Source: CAZPRY01 sp964589175
GTDB lineage: Bacteria > Fidelibacterota > UBA2242
Length of the DNA stretch: 39,317 nt
Assembly (NCBI GenBank): GCA_964589175.1
Contig: CAZPRY010000038.1
Coordinates: forward strand, 1 to 39,317
Direction: 5' to 3'
Both the position numbers and the translations under genes were made by a program. Shown in pieces: positions 33,529 to 39,317 of the stretch. The first letter of the stretch is position 1; each line of letters begins with the position of its first letter. The notes beneath the pieces were generated by a model. The model saw only the letters and a list, made by a program, of their open reading frames with translations, had not been told where the DNA came from and searched no databases.

Positions 33529-34335
33529 TTACAACCATCCGATATTAATGTTCAAAAAAACCATAAAGTAAATCGGGCTAATTGTATGCATATCCTTCTT
33601 GTTTGAAGTAATCTGCACACCATTTTCTTTAACAGTTAAATGATCAACCGACATCTTATCGAAGGGTATGCCGAGTCTTGCAGCAATGTTTATTTGGGCG
33701 CTGCCCTTACTCCCTCCCACCGTTTTGGTTCCAATTTGAAGAGCAAATCCGGCCACTCTTGAATAAGCAGCAGAAACCATCCGTTCTGTTCCATCGCTGA
33801 GAGTTACAGAGGCCTCCATGTCTTTTGCCTGAATCGACGTGGGGCCAATGCCGAAATAAGAGTACTTATATGATGGGATCCCCTCAGAATGGTAATTTAC
33901 TCGAAAATTATAATTTACCATGAGTGCTGATGCAATAAAAAAGGTCTTTTCAGATTGAACAAGGTCAGCGATCTCTGAGTGTGGCGTGCCTGACCAGCCA
34001 TTAAAAGATGACAGGTTGAGAGACACTCTTTTGTTGCAATAGAATTCCAACAGATCTATGTAGAAACCCCAGACGGTGTTTGAGGTTGTTAACTCTTCTT
34101 CGCCATATGTCGTAAATCCTTGATACGTATTGGCAACACTGATAATATTGTTTGTAGGAATGCCTGACATAAAGCAATAACTGCCACCTAATCCGGAAAA
34201 GAGTCTTTTATGGGGCAGTTTATTACTTTCACCGGCAATATTGATTGGTTGAGTAACTTGTGCTTTGACGACAGATAAACAGGTGCAAACGACGACTATG
34301 GTTGCTATTAGGAAAAACCATCGTGGTTTCTTCAT
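33529..34335 (-). CDS. Exported protein of unknown function, probable outer-membrane barrel
   Basis: 268 residues. Signal peptide with F-F-L-I-A-T-I-V-V-V-C-T-C-L-S-V-V-K-A. The mature part alternates polar and hydrophobic residues in strand-length runs (W-G-F-Y-I-D-L-L-E-F-Y, Y-N-F-R-V-N-Y) and ends M-V-F-L-N-I-N-I-G-W-L, compatible with a small barrel ending in an aromatic/hydrophobic strand. GAAAGGA lies upstream of the ATG. The gene is AT-rich compared with the core genes at 3000-6000 and sits between the IS110 relic and the palindromic element, so it may be acquired. No family recognised. Confidence 0.72.
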   Translation of the reverse strand: MKKPRWFFLIATIVVVCTCLSVVKAQVTQPINIAGESNKLPHKRLFSGLGGSYCFMSGIPTNNIISVANTYQGFTTYGEEELTTSNTVWGFYIDLLEFYCNKRVSLNLSSFNGWSGTPHSEIADLVQSEKTFFIASALMVNYNFRVNYHSEGIPSYKYSYFGIGPTSIQAKDMEASVTLSDGTERMVSAAYSRVAGFALQIGTKTVGGSKGSAQINIAARLGIPFDKMSVDHLTVKENGVQITSNKKDMHTISPIYFMVFLNINIGWL

Positions 34336-34386
34336 TTGTGTAATCCTTTCATAAATTATTGAGAGTATATAGGCAACGGCCTTTCT

Positions 34387-34515
34387 CGCCTAATGGGGCG
34401 GTGTATGAGGTGCACCGAAGGTGACAGTTCCATACGCTTGTTCGGCGTCGCTTCGCGACGCCAACAAGGGTATATACGCCGCCCCATTCGGCGGAGAGCG
34501 AAGCGATCCGCCGAA
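34387..34515. repeat. Palindromic element with three nested/adjacent hairpins (attC-like shape)
   Basis: Outer arms CGCCTAATGGGGCGG (34387-34401) and CCGCCCCATTCGGCG (34479-34493) are complementary at 14 of 15 positions. Between them lies TTGTT(c)GGCGTCGC-TTC-GCGACGCC-AACAA (34438-34467). A third hairpin TTCGGCGGA...TCCGCCGAA (34488-34515) overlaps the right arm. The folded outline recalls integron attC sites, and GCCTAAT resembles the RYYYAAC box, but the GTTRRRY partner is absent (ATTCGGC), and no integrase is near. It may be a MITE or a stable DNA hairpin. Confidence 0.75.
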
Positions 34516-34881
34516 CATATTCATGAACGACTCGGATAACTGTTTATAGACAGCTTTTTCTGTCGTATAAAATTTCTGATGGATTCTTTGCAAATCATTG
34601 TTAATCTAATGTTAAGTATAAGATTTAATCAAATCAATTGGAATATTATCCAACTCGGATAATGTTTCTGTTGTCGGATAAAGATATCTAGGTTCAAATT
34701 CACAGTATGTAAACCTGACTTTTGATGAAAATACCCTTGTTTCATCCCTGCAAATGGTAATCAGTTATCTTCAGTTTTCCCGCCCTCTTTGTCGGCCCAG
34801 ACTGTTGTCCAATTCCACGAAGGGCGGAAAAATAGCGACGGCATTGATTTTTGCTGACTCTTAGGGAAGTTGTCTCCGCAC
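34516..34881. other. Non-coding, AT-rich stretch
   Basis: No ORF with coding character, no repeat and no RNA fold was seen. TTATCCGAC-type strings recur loosely at 34640-34690 (CAACTCGGATAATG and GTCGGATAAAG). Confidence 0.4.
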
Positions 34882-34910
34882 TTGACAAATTCCCCCAAAG
34901 CCCTTATACT
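34882..34910 (+). promoter_or_regulatory. Consensus sigma70-type promoter
   Basis: TTGACA at 34882-34887, a 17-bp spacer, and TATACT at 34905-34910. This is a near-perfect housekeeping promoter on the plus strand. No plus-strand protein gene follows; instead the multibranched candidate RNA begins at the expected start site (~34917). Confidence 0.7.
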
Positions 34911-34916
34911 GTTATT

Positions 34917-35140
34917 AGCGCTGAATAGATTACATACGGACGCCGGGAACCGGGATTTCCATTCCGTATAGATTCTTGAAATGGCGCATCTTAGTTAGGG
35001 GCAGTGTTGGCAGCAACCGGCAAGGTGTGGCTCCGGGAGGACTATGCCTTGCCGAGCCTGCCGGACGATTCCTCACGGGGCAGGATCCGATCGAACCCCA
35101 ACAACTCTCTGCAAAAGTTTCTGCCCTCTTTCCCCCTCTG
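34917..35140 (+). ncRNA. Candidate structured RNA (multibranched) downstream of a strong promoter
   Basis: Helices consistent with one fold: A, ATACGGA 34934-34940 with TCCGTAT 34963-34969 and inner GGAA/TTCC; E, GGGCAG 34999-35004 with CTGCCC 35121-35126; inside it D, GTTGG 35006-35010 with CCAAC 35098-35102; inside D a junction of B, GGCAAGG 35019-35025 with CCTTGCC 35047-35053, and C, CCTGCC 35057-35062 with GGCAGG 35079-35084. It does not match the conserved cores of RNase P, tmRNA, SRP RNA or known riboswitches that I can recall. Short overlapping frames through it look partly protein-like (for example G-K-V-W-L-R-E-D-Y-A-L-P-S-L from 35004), so a decayed coding origin is the alternative. 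No T-run terminator is visible. Confidence 0.45.
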
Positions 35141-35365
35141 CATTGTTTATCAACCTACCATGGCAGTGCTATTTAAAAACAACCATGCCAATTACCCCAT
35201 CACCGAGCATCTCAACTGAGTTTGGAATCCTGATAACGTAAATCTGCACAGTAACGATTCTTTGAGATTCTACGGAATTGGTCGCTTCCTGTGATCATTT
35301 CTCAGCACCGATTAAGTAGAAAAAAGCAACAGGCCGGTAAACCGGTTACACCCTGCTCCGAAAAC
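35141..35365. other. Non-coding stretch
   Basis: No supported gene, hairpin or repeat beyond a CCGGTAAACCGG palindrome near 35336-35345. Confidence 0.4.
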
Positions 35366-35425
35366 TTACACCCTCCTTACACCCAAATTGCACCCAAATC
35401 TGATAAAATCTAGTAAAATCTGGAA
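35366..35425 (+). repeat. Short phased repeats: three 11-bp TTACACCC units then three 10-bp AAATCT units
   Basis: TTACACCC at 35366 and 35377 and TTGCACCC at 35388 are 11 bp apart; AAATCTGATA, AAATCTAGTA and AAATCTGGAA follow at 35396, 35406 and 35416, exactly 10 bp apart. A similar 10-bp phasing appears at 35704 (TGTCTAC, TGTCTAC, TGTCATC). Confidence 0.7.
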
Positions 35426-35579
35426 ACGTGAAAAGAATGGAAAGCATAGACGTTTAGAAAAATATTAGTTGTCTTGATTCGTAACAGTTAGAACATTCCC
35501 CGTCGACAAAAAGGAAAAGGCCCGCTGTTTGGGGGTATTAACGGACCGTATGTATGCTAAAAAGAGATTGGTGAGTGCA

Positions 35580-35660
35580 GCAGGGATCCCTGCCCGAATG
35601 CTGACGCAGTCGTGCAGGTGGGGAACCTGCGACCCACGGCTTAAAAGAACATAGAGTGCT
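35580..35660. other. Palindrome pair with tRNA T-arm-like segment
   Basis: A perfect 14-bp palindrome GCAGGGATCCCTGC lies at 35580-35593. On the minus strand the segment around 35609-35633 reads GTCGCAGGTTCCCC then ACCTGC, like a mutated T-arm (normal form GGTTCGAATCC), and about 15 bp before it stands CTTTTAA, the tRNA-Lys(UUU) anticodon-loop sequence. Acceptor and D arms are not recognisable. It may be a degraded tRNA or attachment-site scar. Confidence 0.3.
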
Positions 35661-35779
35661 CGTCGTGAAAAAATAAAAGTGTGCTGTAACAGTGCTGTTT
35701 TTTTGTCTACTTCTGTCTACTCCTGTCATCTCAAAAATCAAAATCTTGATAAAATGGGCGTACGGAAAATAAAAAAGAA

Positions 35780-35807
35780 AAAGCCCGGTTGATGAAAACC
35801 GGGCTTT
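35780..35807 (-). terminator. Rho-independent terminator of the 864-aa T9SS gene
   Basis: On the minus strand AAAGCCCGGTT (35797-35807) pairs with AACCGGGCTTT (35780-35790) around a 6-nt loop and is followed by a T-rich run (TTCTTTTTTA). It lies 23 bp downstream of the stop at 35830. Confidence 0.9.
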
Positions 35808-35829
35808 AGTGTATAATGTGATATTCAAG

Positions 35830-38424
35830 TTACTTGACTAGCAGGCATTTCTTCACCTGTTGAATACCATCAGCCATAATCTGGTAGAAATAGACTCCGG
35901 TACTTACATTTCCTGCGTTCCAGTTAACTGAGTAGAATCCAGGTTCCTGTTTCTGGTTGACGAGTCTTTCAACTACTTGGCCATTCATGTTGTAAATAGT
36001 CAGCGTCACATATGATGCTTTAGGAATGTCGTATCGGATTGTCGTCGTAGGATTGAAAGGGTTGGGATAATTGCTCAAATGAAAATCACCAGGTATTTGA
36101 GAAACTTCTTTTTCATTTTTTACCGAAGTTAAAGATTCAACCTTAAAATCCCAGATTCCTCGTCCATAAGTGCCAAACCTGGCTGTTTTGAGAATTGGTA
36201 CATATTCAACAGTCCAATAAGTCTGATCAGGCGCATTGACACCAACGATATCTATCCATTCATTTAATGAATCCACATACGCATAAGGACCGACGGCTGT
36301 AGCAACAAACAACAAATCTCCCTCAGGAGTGATATCCATGTCAAAAACTAATGTAGATGGTAGACCAGTACTCATTGGAGCAAATGTAGCGCCATAATCA
36401 TCAGAAACATAAACAGGTGGGTTTGAGTAACCACTACCGGCAATATAAACGCGTCCTCTAACTGTAGGCGAACCAACAATCGAAGAGCCATAAAAATAAT
36501 GCCCTACAGGCCCGTTAAAAGAAGACGTTTTCGTCCATGAAGTTCCACCATCACTCGATGTGAAAAACATTCCATTTGAGGTAATAACATATAAATAATT
36601 AGTTTCCAACGGTGAATAGCCGATTGCTGAAATCTCGCCCCCGAAGTCAAAATCACCTTCTTCGACTTCAAATGAGTCATTAGAAAAAGTCAAACACCAC
36701 AAATGAGATCCAACTGTACTGGTACCCGCCCCAACATACACTTTTCGGGGATCAGTGGGATGTTCACACATTGGCGGCATCCAGAGATGATTTTCAAATC
36801 CAGCAAAATCCCACCAATGGGAATCGGCAGTTCTGGTGCCATCAGGAAAGTATAAAACAAATCCAGGATAATTTCCCCAGACACTTGTGCCGCCATCACC
36901 GGATACAAGGTGACCATAATCGCCACTGATGAGTTGCTCAAATTCGACGAGACCGCCAGTTTCCCATGTTGATCGTTGGAAACCCTGGTCCTGGCTGCCG
37001 GCATAGATTAACTCCGTGTCATCTTTTCGATAGGTGTAAGTAGAGTAGTATTGGCTGATTCTAAGACCTTCAAGTGATATATTTTTAACAGTCAGGCCAC
37101 CATCATTTGAGACATATAAACCACCATCCGTTGAAATATATAGAATTTCTTCACCTTCACTATTTATAAAAGGAATAATTTCAGGAATGTCAGCATGAAG
37201 TTTATTCTCGGGGGCCCCATAATATTGTCCCCAAGAGTTTATTGGCTCCCAAATTGTTCCGCCCTCTTCACCACGAAACGCATCCAACCCACCCAGAAAA
37301 ACGAGGTCAGGATTAATTAACGAACAACAAAAACTTCTATTGGTAAAAATACCTTGATCTACAGTTCCCTGTTCAGACCATGTACGACCACTATCGGTCG
37401 AACGATAGAAAATTGATTCTCCGTTAACATTATAGGCGATATATAGGATTGAAGCATCTTTATTCCCGGTCATTACCGCATTTTGCAGCGATCCCGATGC
37501 AAATTGAACACCAACTCTACCCACAGGCCCTACTGGTGAAACATTTGAGAATGAAAGTATATCACCCTTTTCTAACAAAAACACTTTCGTATTTTCGTAA
37601 CGTGACGTCCAGATATGACAATAGTCTCCGTTCACATCATCGATGGTGTAAAATTTAGAGAATGTTTCTCCTAAATCTGTTGATTTATAAATAGTCGTAA
37701 TCTCCGATCCCTCATGAACAAGAAGGAATATTGTATTATTGTCATCAGCTGTCATCACTCCTTGATTGATGCGCCTCCAGCCATCCAATTCTACAAGTCC
37801 GGTAGCAAAATCCCAGGTTAGTCCATCATTGTCCGTATATGCAACTCCGTCAGCAGAAACAACAATCAAACGATACCCTCCATCGTATTGAATACGACGG
37901 ACCATTAGAATATTCTCAAATTGCAGGAAATCGTTAATGGAATGCCAATTATTTCCTTGTAAATCACAAACCCAGATATTGCCCCCGGCGGAGCCGGCAT
38001 AGATTAAATTATTCTCAAAATCCACTTCTGTTGTATGCATACGTCCGGATAAATTATTACTTCCTTTCTCAATCCAACTAGCAGATAATAAACCATTTGC
38101 AAATTGTTCAGTCTCACCTTGTTGATTTAATTGACTTTTTGCCAACATTCCTTTTCGTTTTGAAAGTTTAGCAACATTTTTCTGATATCGAGTTTTTCGA
38201 TTCATCGCTCGCCAATCAACTCCCGGAGCGGCCCGGTGCATATCTTCGATCCATAGCTTACGCTGTTTTTTAAATTCTTTCTTTTCACCAAACTTTTGAT
38301 TTATGTCAATTGGTTGAGGATTTTTTAAAATTCTATAGTTCTTTTTCCCCTGGCAACCATTAAAAAAGACGATTAGTGAAATCACACTCAACAACAATAT
38401 GCCTGATATTAATTTGGCTTTCAT
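35830..38424 (-). CDS. T9SS-exported multi-Asp-box beta-propeller (sortilin/BNR-like) protein
   Basis: 864 residues. The N-terminus is a hydrophobic signal with a possible, non-ideal lipobox (F-F-N-G-C, Cys24). A charged helical region follows (~30-115). Then ~600 residues carry many BNR/Asp-box turns: T-D-N-D-G-L-T-W, S-T-D-L-G-E-T-F, S-T-D-S-G-R-T-W, S-N-D-G-G-L-T-V, S-S-D-G-G-T-S-W, S-D-D-Y-G-A-T-F. These fit a sortilin/VPS10-like or tandem propeller, as in xyloglucanases and many T9SS cargo proteins; no glycosidase active-site motif was identified. The end is the T9SS sorting domain (S-N-Y-P-N-P-F-N-P-T-T-T-I, ending K-K-C-L-L-V-K). It has its own terminator, and a 19-bp inverted repeat lies 52 bp upstream of the start. 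AT-rich. Confidence 0.9.
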   Translation of the reverse strand: MKAKLISGILLLSVISLIVFFNGCQGKKNYRILKNPQPIDINQKFGEKKEFKKQRKLWIEDMHRAAPGVDWRAMNRKTRYQKNVAKLSKRKGMLAKSQLNQQGETEQFANGLLSASWIEKGSNNLSGRMHTTEVDFENNLIYAGSAGGNIWVCDLQGNNWHSINDFLQFENILMVRRIQYDGGYRLIVVSADGVAYTDNDGLTWDFATGLVELDGWRRINQGVMTADDNNTIFLLVHEGSEITTIYKSTDLGETFSKFYTIDDVNGDYCHIWTSRYENTKVFLLEKGDILSFSNVSPVGPVGRVGVQFASGSLQNAVMTGNKDASILYIAYNVNGESIFYRSTDSGRTWSEQGTVDQGIFTNRSFCCSLINPDLVFLGGLDAFRGEEGGTIWEPINSWGQYYGAPENKLHADIPEIIPFINSEGEEILYISTDGGLYVSNDGGLTVKNISLEGLRISQYYSTYTYRKDDTELIYAGSQDQGFQRSTWETGGLVEFEQLISGDYGHLVSGDGGTSVWGNYPGFVLYFPDGTRTADSHWWDFAGFENHLWMPPMCEHPTDPRKVYVGAGTSTVGSHLWCLTFSNDSFEVEEGDFDFGGEISAIGYSPLETNYLYVITSNGMFFTSSDGGTSWTKTSSFNGPVGHYFYGSSIVGSPTVRGRVYIAGSGYSNPPVYVSDDYGATFAPMSTGLPSTLVFDMDITPEGDLLFVATAVGPYAYVDSLNEWIDIVGVNAPDQTYWTVEYVPILKTARFGTYGRGIWDFKVESLTSVKNEKEVSQIPGDFHLSNYPNPFNPTTTIRYDIPKASYVTLTIYNMNGQVVERLVNQKQEPGFYSVNWNAGNVSTGVYFYQIMADGIQQVKKCLLVK

Positions 38425-38475
38425 GATATCCTCATAATTATTTATTACTAGAATCCTTTGACAAACCTATCTGCC

Positions 38476-38519
38476 TACTGAACTAATTGATTTTCAAGGC
38501 AAAATCGATTAGTTCAGTA
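38476..38519. repeat. 19-bp inverted repeat upstream of the propeller gene
   Basis: TACTGAACTAATTGATTTT (38476-38494) and AAAATCGATTAGTTCAGTA (38501-38519) pair at 18 of 19 positions around a 6-nt loop. No T-run follows on either strand, so it is not a standard terminator; it may be an operator, a leader hairpin or a small mobile-element trace. Confidence 0.8.
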
Positions 38520-38609
38520 AGAGATATCCATTAAGCCTCAAATCATTGTTCAAAATACTTCCAGGAGTTGCCTCTTTTAGAGCGTTAGCCCGTGTTTTTT
38601 TCTGATTTG

Positions 38610-38631
38610 GGCGTAGTTATCACACTACGCC
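38610..38631. repeat. Hairpin over the stop codon of the LacI stub
   Basis: GGCGTAGT (38610-38617) and ACTACGCC (38624-38631) form a perfect 8-bp stem with a 6-nt loop; the TAG stop of the LacI-type ORF lies in the right arm. Confidence 0.6.
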
Positions 38632-38849
38632 AAATTCCTTTCCAATTGGCCGACTCTCATGATATTGTAGATAATACAGTTCATCGTAAAACGGAGTTCA
38701 TTGCGTGGCAGCGCTTTAGCAGCAGATCGAACCATTTCTTTGATCTTCAAACTAATATCGGGATAATTCCGCAACGCCCTCGACACAGTGGATGGCGAGA
38801 TGCTAAGTTTTGAAGCGATAACCTTGATTGTAATCTGGGCTCTTTTCAT
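38625..38849 (-). pseudogene. Truncated LacI-family regulator (DNA-binding domain only)
   Basis: 74 residues. The first ~47 are a good LacI helix-turn-helix: I-T-I-K-V-I-A-S-K-L-S-I-S-P-S-T-V-S-R-A-L, then Y-P-D-I-S-L-K-I-K-E-M-V-R-S-A-A-K-A-L. The normal next residues (G-Y-x-P-N and hinge helix) and the ~280-residue sugar-binding domain are missing; P-R-N-E-L-R-F then runs into unrelated sequence and a stop. So the effector part was lost by deletion. A stand-alone HTH protein is possible but would bind poorly without dimerisation. Two operator-like palindromes lie 38-62 bp upstream of its start, suggesting former autoregulation. Confidence 0.8.
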
Positions 38850-38886
38850 TCTACCCGAACACTCCCCACAACGGATTCCAAAATAC

Positions 38887-38911
38887 GCAAACGTTTACCG
38901 CAAACGTTTGC
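38887..38911. promoter_or_regulatory. Two tandem LacI-type operator palindromes
   Basis: GCAAACGTTTAC (38887-38898) and GCAAACGTTTGC (38900-38911; perfect 12-bp palindrome), centres 13 bp apart. AAACGTTT with a central CG is the usual LacI/GalR-family operator core. They lie directly upstream of the truncated LacI-type ORF. Confidence 0.8.
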
Positions 38912-39061
38912 AAATAATATCCAATTTCCAGCCCAATGTCAAGTACAAAAGGCTAATAGTCCGGCTATAGACTCCCTGCCTGGCGCTGTAGTAAAAGGAT
39001 TATTTGGAAGGGTGGAGCATTTTTTCACCAATGCATGATATACAAATGTGACTGGAATTTG

Positions 39062-39118
39062 TACCCCGAACAGGACTCGAACTTGTGACCCTCCGGCAGC
39101 TGCCGGATGCTCTAAACA
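39062..39118 (-). pseudogene. Degenerate tRNA fragment (3' portion)
   Basis: On the minus strand the fragment shows GAGCA, an anticodon-arm-like TCCGG-CAGCTG-CCGGA (loop of six, not seven), AGGGTC, a T-arm with GTTCGAGTCC (one A-C mismatch in the stem) and the acceptor strand TCGGGGT plus A. No matching ACCCCGA acceptor strand occurs upstream, and the D-arm is not convincing. It is a tRNA relic or attachment-site copy, not a working tRNA; no amino acid is assigned. Confidence 0.55.
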
Positions 39119-39154
39119 TTTGGAGTTGTACATCTGAATATGGCAGATTACCTG

Positions 39155-39183
39155 AAAAAGAAAAGCCCACGCTAAACGTGGGC
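39155..39183 (-). terminator. Rho-independent terminator after the tRNA-Val 3' end
   Basis: On the minus strand GCCCACG-TTTAG-CGTGGGC (39165-39183) is followed by TTTTCTTTTT. It starts 13 bp after the tRNA-Val 3' end, the normal place for a tRNA terminator. Confidence 0.85.
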
Positions 39184-39195
39184 CTATTTCTTGTG

Positions 39196-39243
39196 TGGGC
39201 GCTACTGGATTCGAACCAGTGACCCCCTGCTTGTAAGGCAGGT
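39196..39243 (-). tRNA. Partial tRNA-Val(UAC): 3' half only
   Basis: On the minus strand the sequence has anticodon arm CCTGC-CTTACAA-GCAGG (anticodon UAC), variable loop, T-arm CACTGG-TTCGAATC-CAGT and acceptor strand AGCGCCC plus discriminator A, as in a standard tRNA-Val; CCA is not encoded. The 5' half is absent: upstream of position 26 the sequence departs completely and no GGGCGCT occurs within the remaining 74 bp of the window. So it is a 3'-half duplicate, as left by tRNA-targeting integrases, or the remnant of a gene cut in the anticodon-stem region. Confidence 0.85.
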
Positions 39244-39317
39244 TTACGTATCTGTAACCGGATGACTATCAGCCTATTACAGTACTGTCGGTTATGAGTT
39301 ACCGGTCAGTTTCCGGT

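Noticed and set aside
34387..34515. Integron attC site as a firm call
   Set aside because: The GTTRRRY crossover box is missing, no integron integrase or cassette array is in view; reported only as attC-like in shape.
34390..34593. 67-residue minus-strand ORF across the palindromic element
   Set aside because: Its frame is produced by the GC-rich inverted repeats; no start-site support.
34976..35219. Two overlapping small plus-strand ORFs (66 and 71 residues)
   Set aside because: Two frames are open at once and neither has a ribosome-binding site; nested helices fit the stretch better. A decayed gene remains possible and is mentioned with the candidate RNA.

Overview
The window reads as genomic DNA of an uncultured FCB-superphylum bacterium (Calditrichota, KSB1, Ignavibacteria or a neighbour). 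Four large exported proteins end in the same type A sorting domain of the type IX secretion system (T9SS; core N-Y-P-N-P-F-N, ending in K-x-x-L-L-x-K). Other envelope genes fit this group: PorT-like barrels, lipoproteins, a golvesin-type split amidase, an FHS-family sugar porter and a MacB/FtsX-type permease. No T9SS machinery, ribosomal RNA or complete tRNA is present. Lineage is inferred from protein style only.

Layout. 1-6056 (minus): a T9SS beta-helix protein, then the run sppA-barrel fusion > elbB > exported barrel. 6295-8520: a GltS-like symporter (+) and a lone E2-type acyltransferase (-). 8732-12148 (+): a T9SS-exported N-acetylmuramoyl-L-alanine amidase followed 33 bp later by a DUF1460 protein, probably a peptidoglycan pair. 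12149-13181 is non-coding except for a 54-residue Arg/Glu-rich ORF; it holds a deeply nested hairpin element, a terminator and a phase-locked decamer array. 13182-19988 (minus): thioesterase, PorT-like barrel, small winged-helix protein, 1005-residue amidase-like lipoprotein, then a ROK sugar kinase with its FHS permease. 20301-22706 (+): an orphan MacB/FtsX-type permease. 22707-25909 is repeat-rich: a ~171-bp direct repeat pair, a 49-bp direct repeat pair tightly flanking one T9SS gene, and ten 21-bp units each with a short dyad. 25910-31952 (minus): rsgA, then an OPA-type organophosphate transporter, a HAD phosphatase lipoprotein, an AraL/NagD-type phosphatase and an AraM/EgsA-type sn-glycerol-1-phosphate dehydrogenase, which together look like a glycerol-phosphate module.

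32000-39317 has the character of an accessory region. It holds a decayed IS110 element (broken frame, catalytic Asp replaced by Tyr), AT-rich exported proteins, a palindromic element, a well-placed sigma70-type promoter in front of a possible multibranched RNA, a stub of a LacI-type regulator with two operator-like palindromes, and two tRNA 3'-half fragments. The second is the 3' half of tRNA-Val(UAC) followed by its terminator, which suggests that the edge of an integrated element lies at about 39243.

The most unusual items are the barrel-SppA fusion, the glycerol-1-phosphate gene set, the promoter plus nested RNA at 34882-35126, the inverted decamer arrays at 12965-13189, the 21-bp dyad array at 23573-23782, and the repeat-flanked T9SS gene. 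Positions and pairings were read by eye; no database search or folding program was run.
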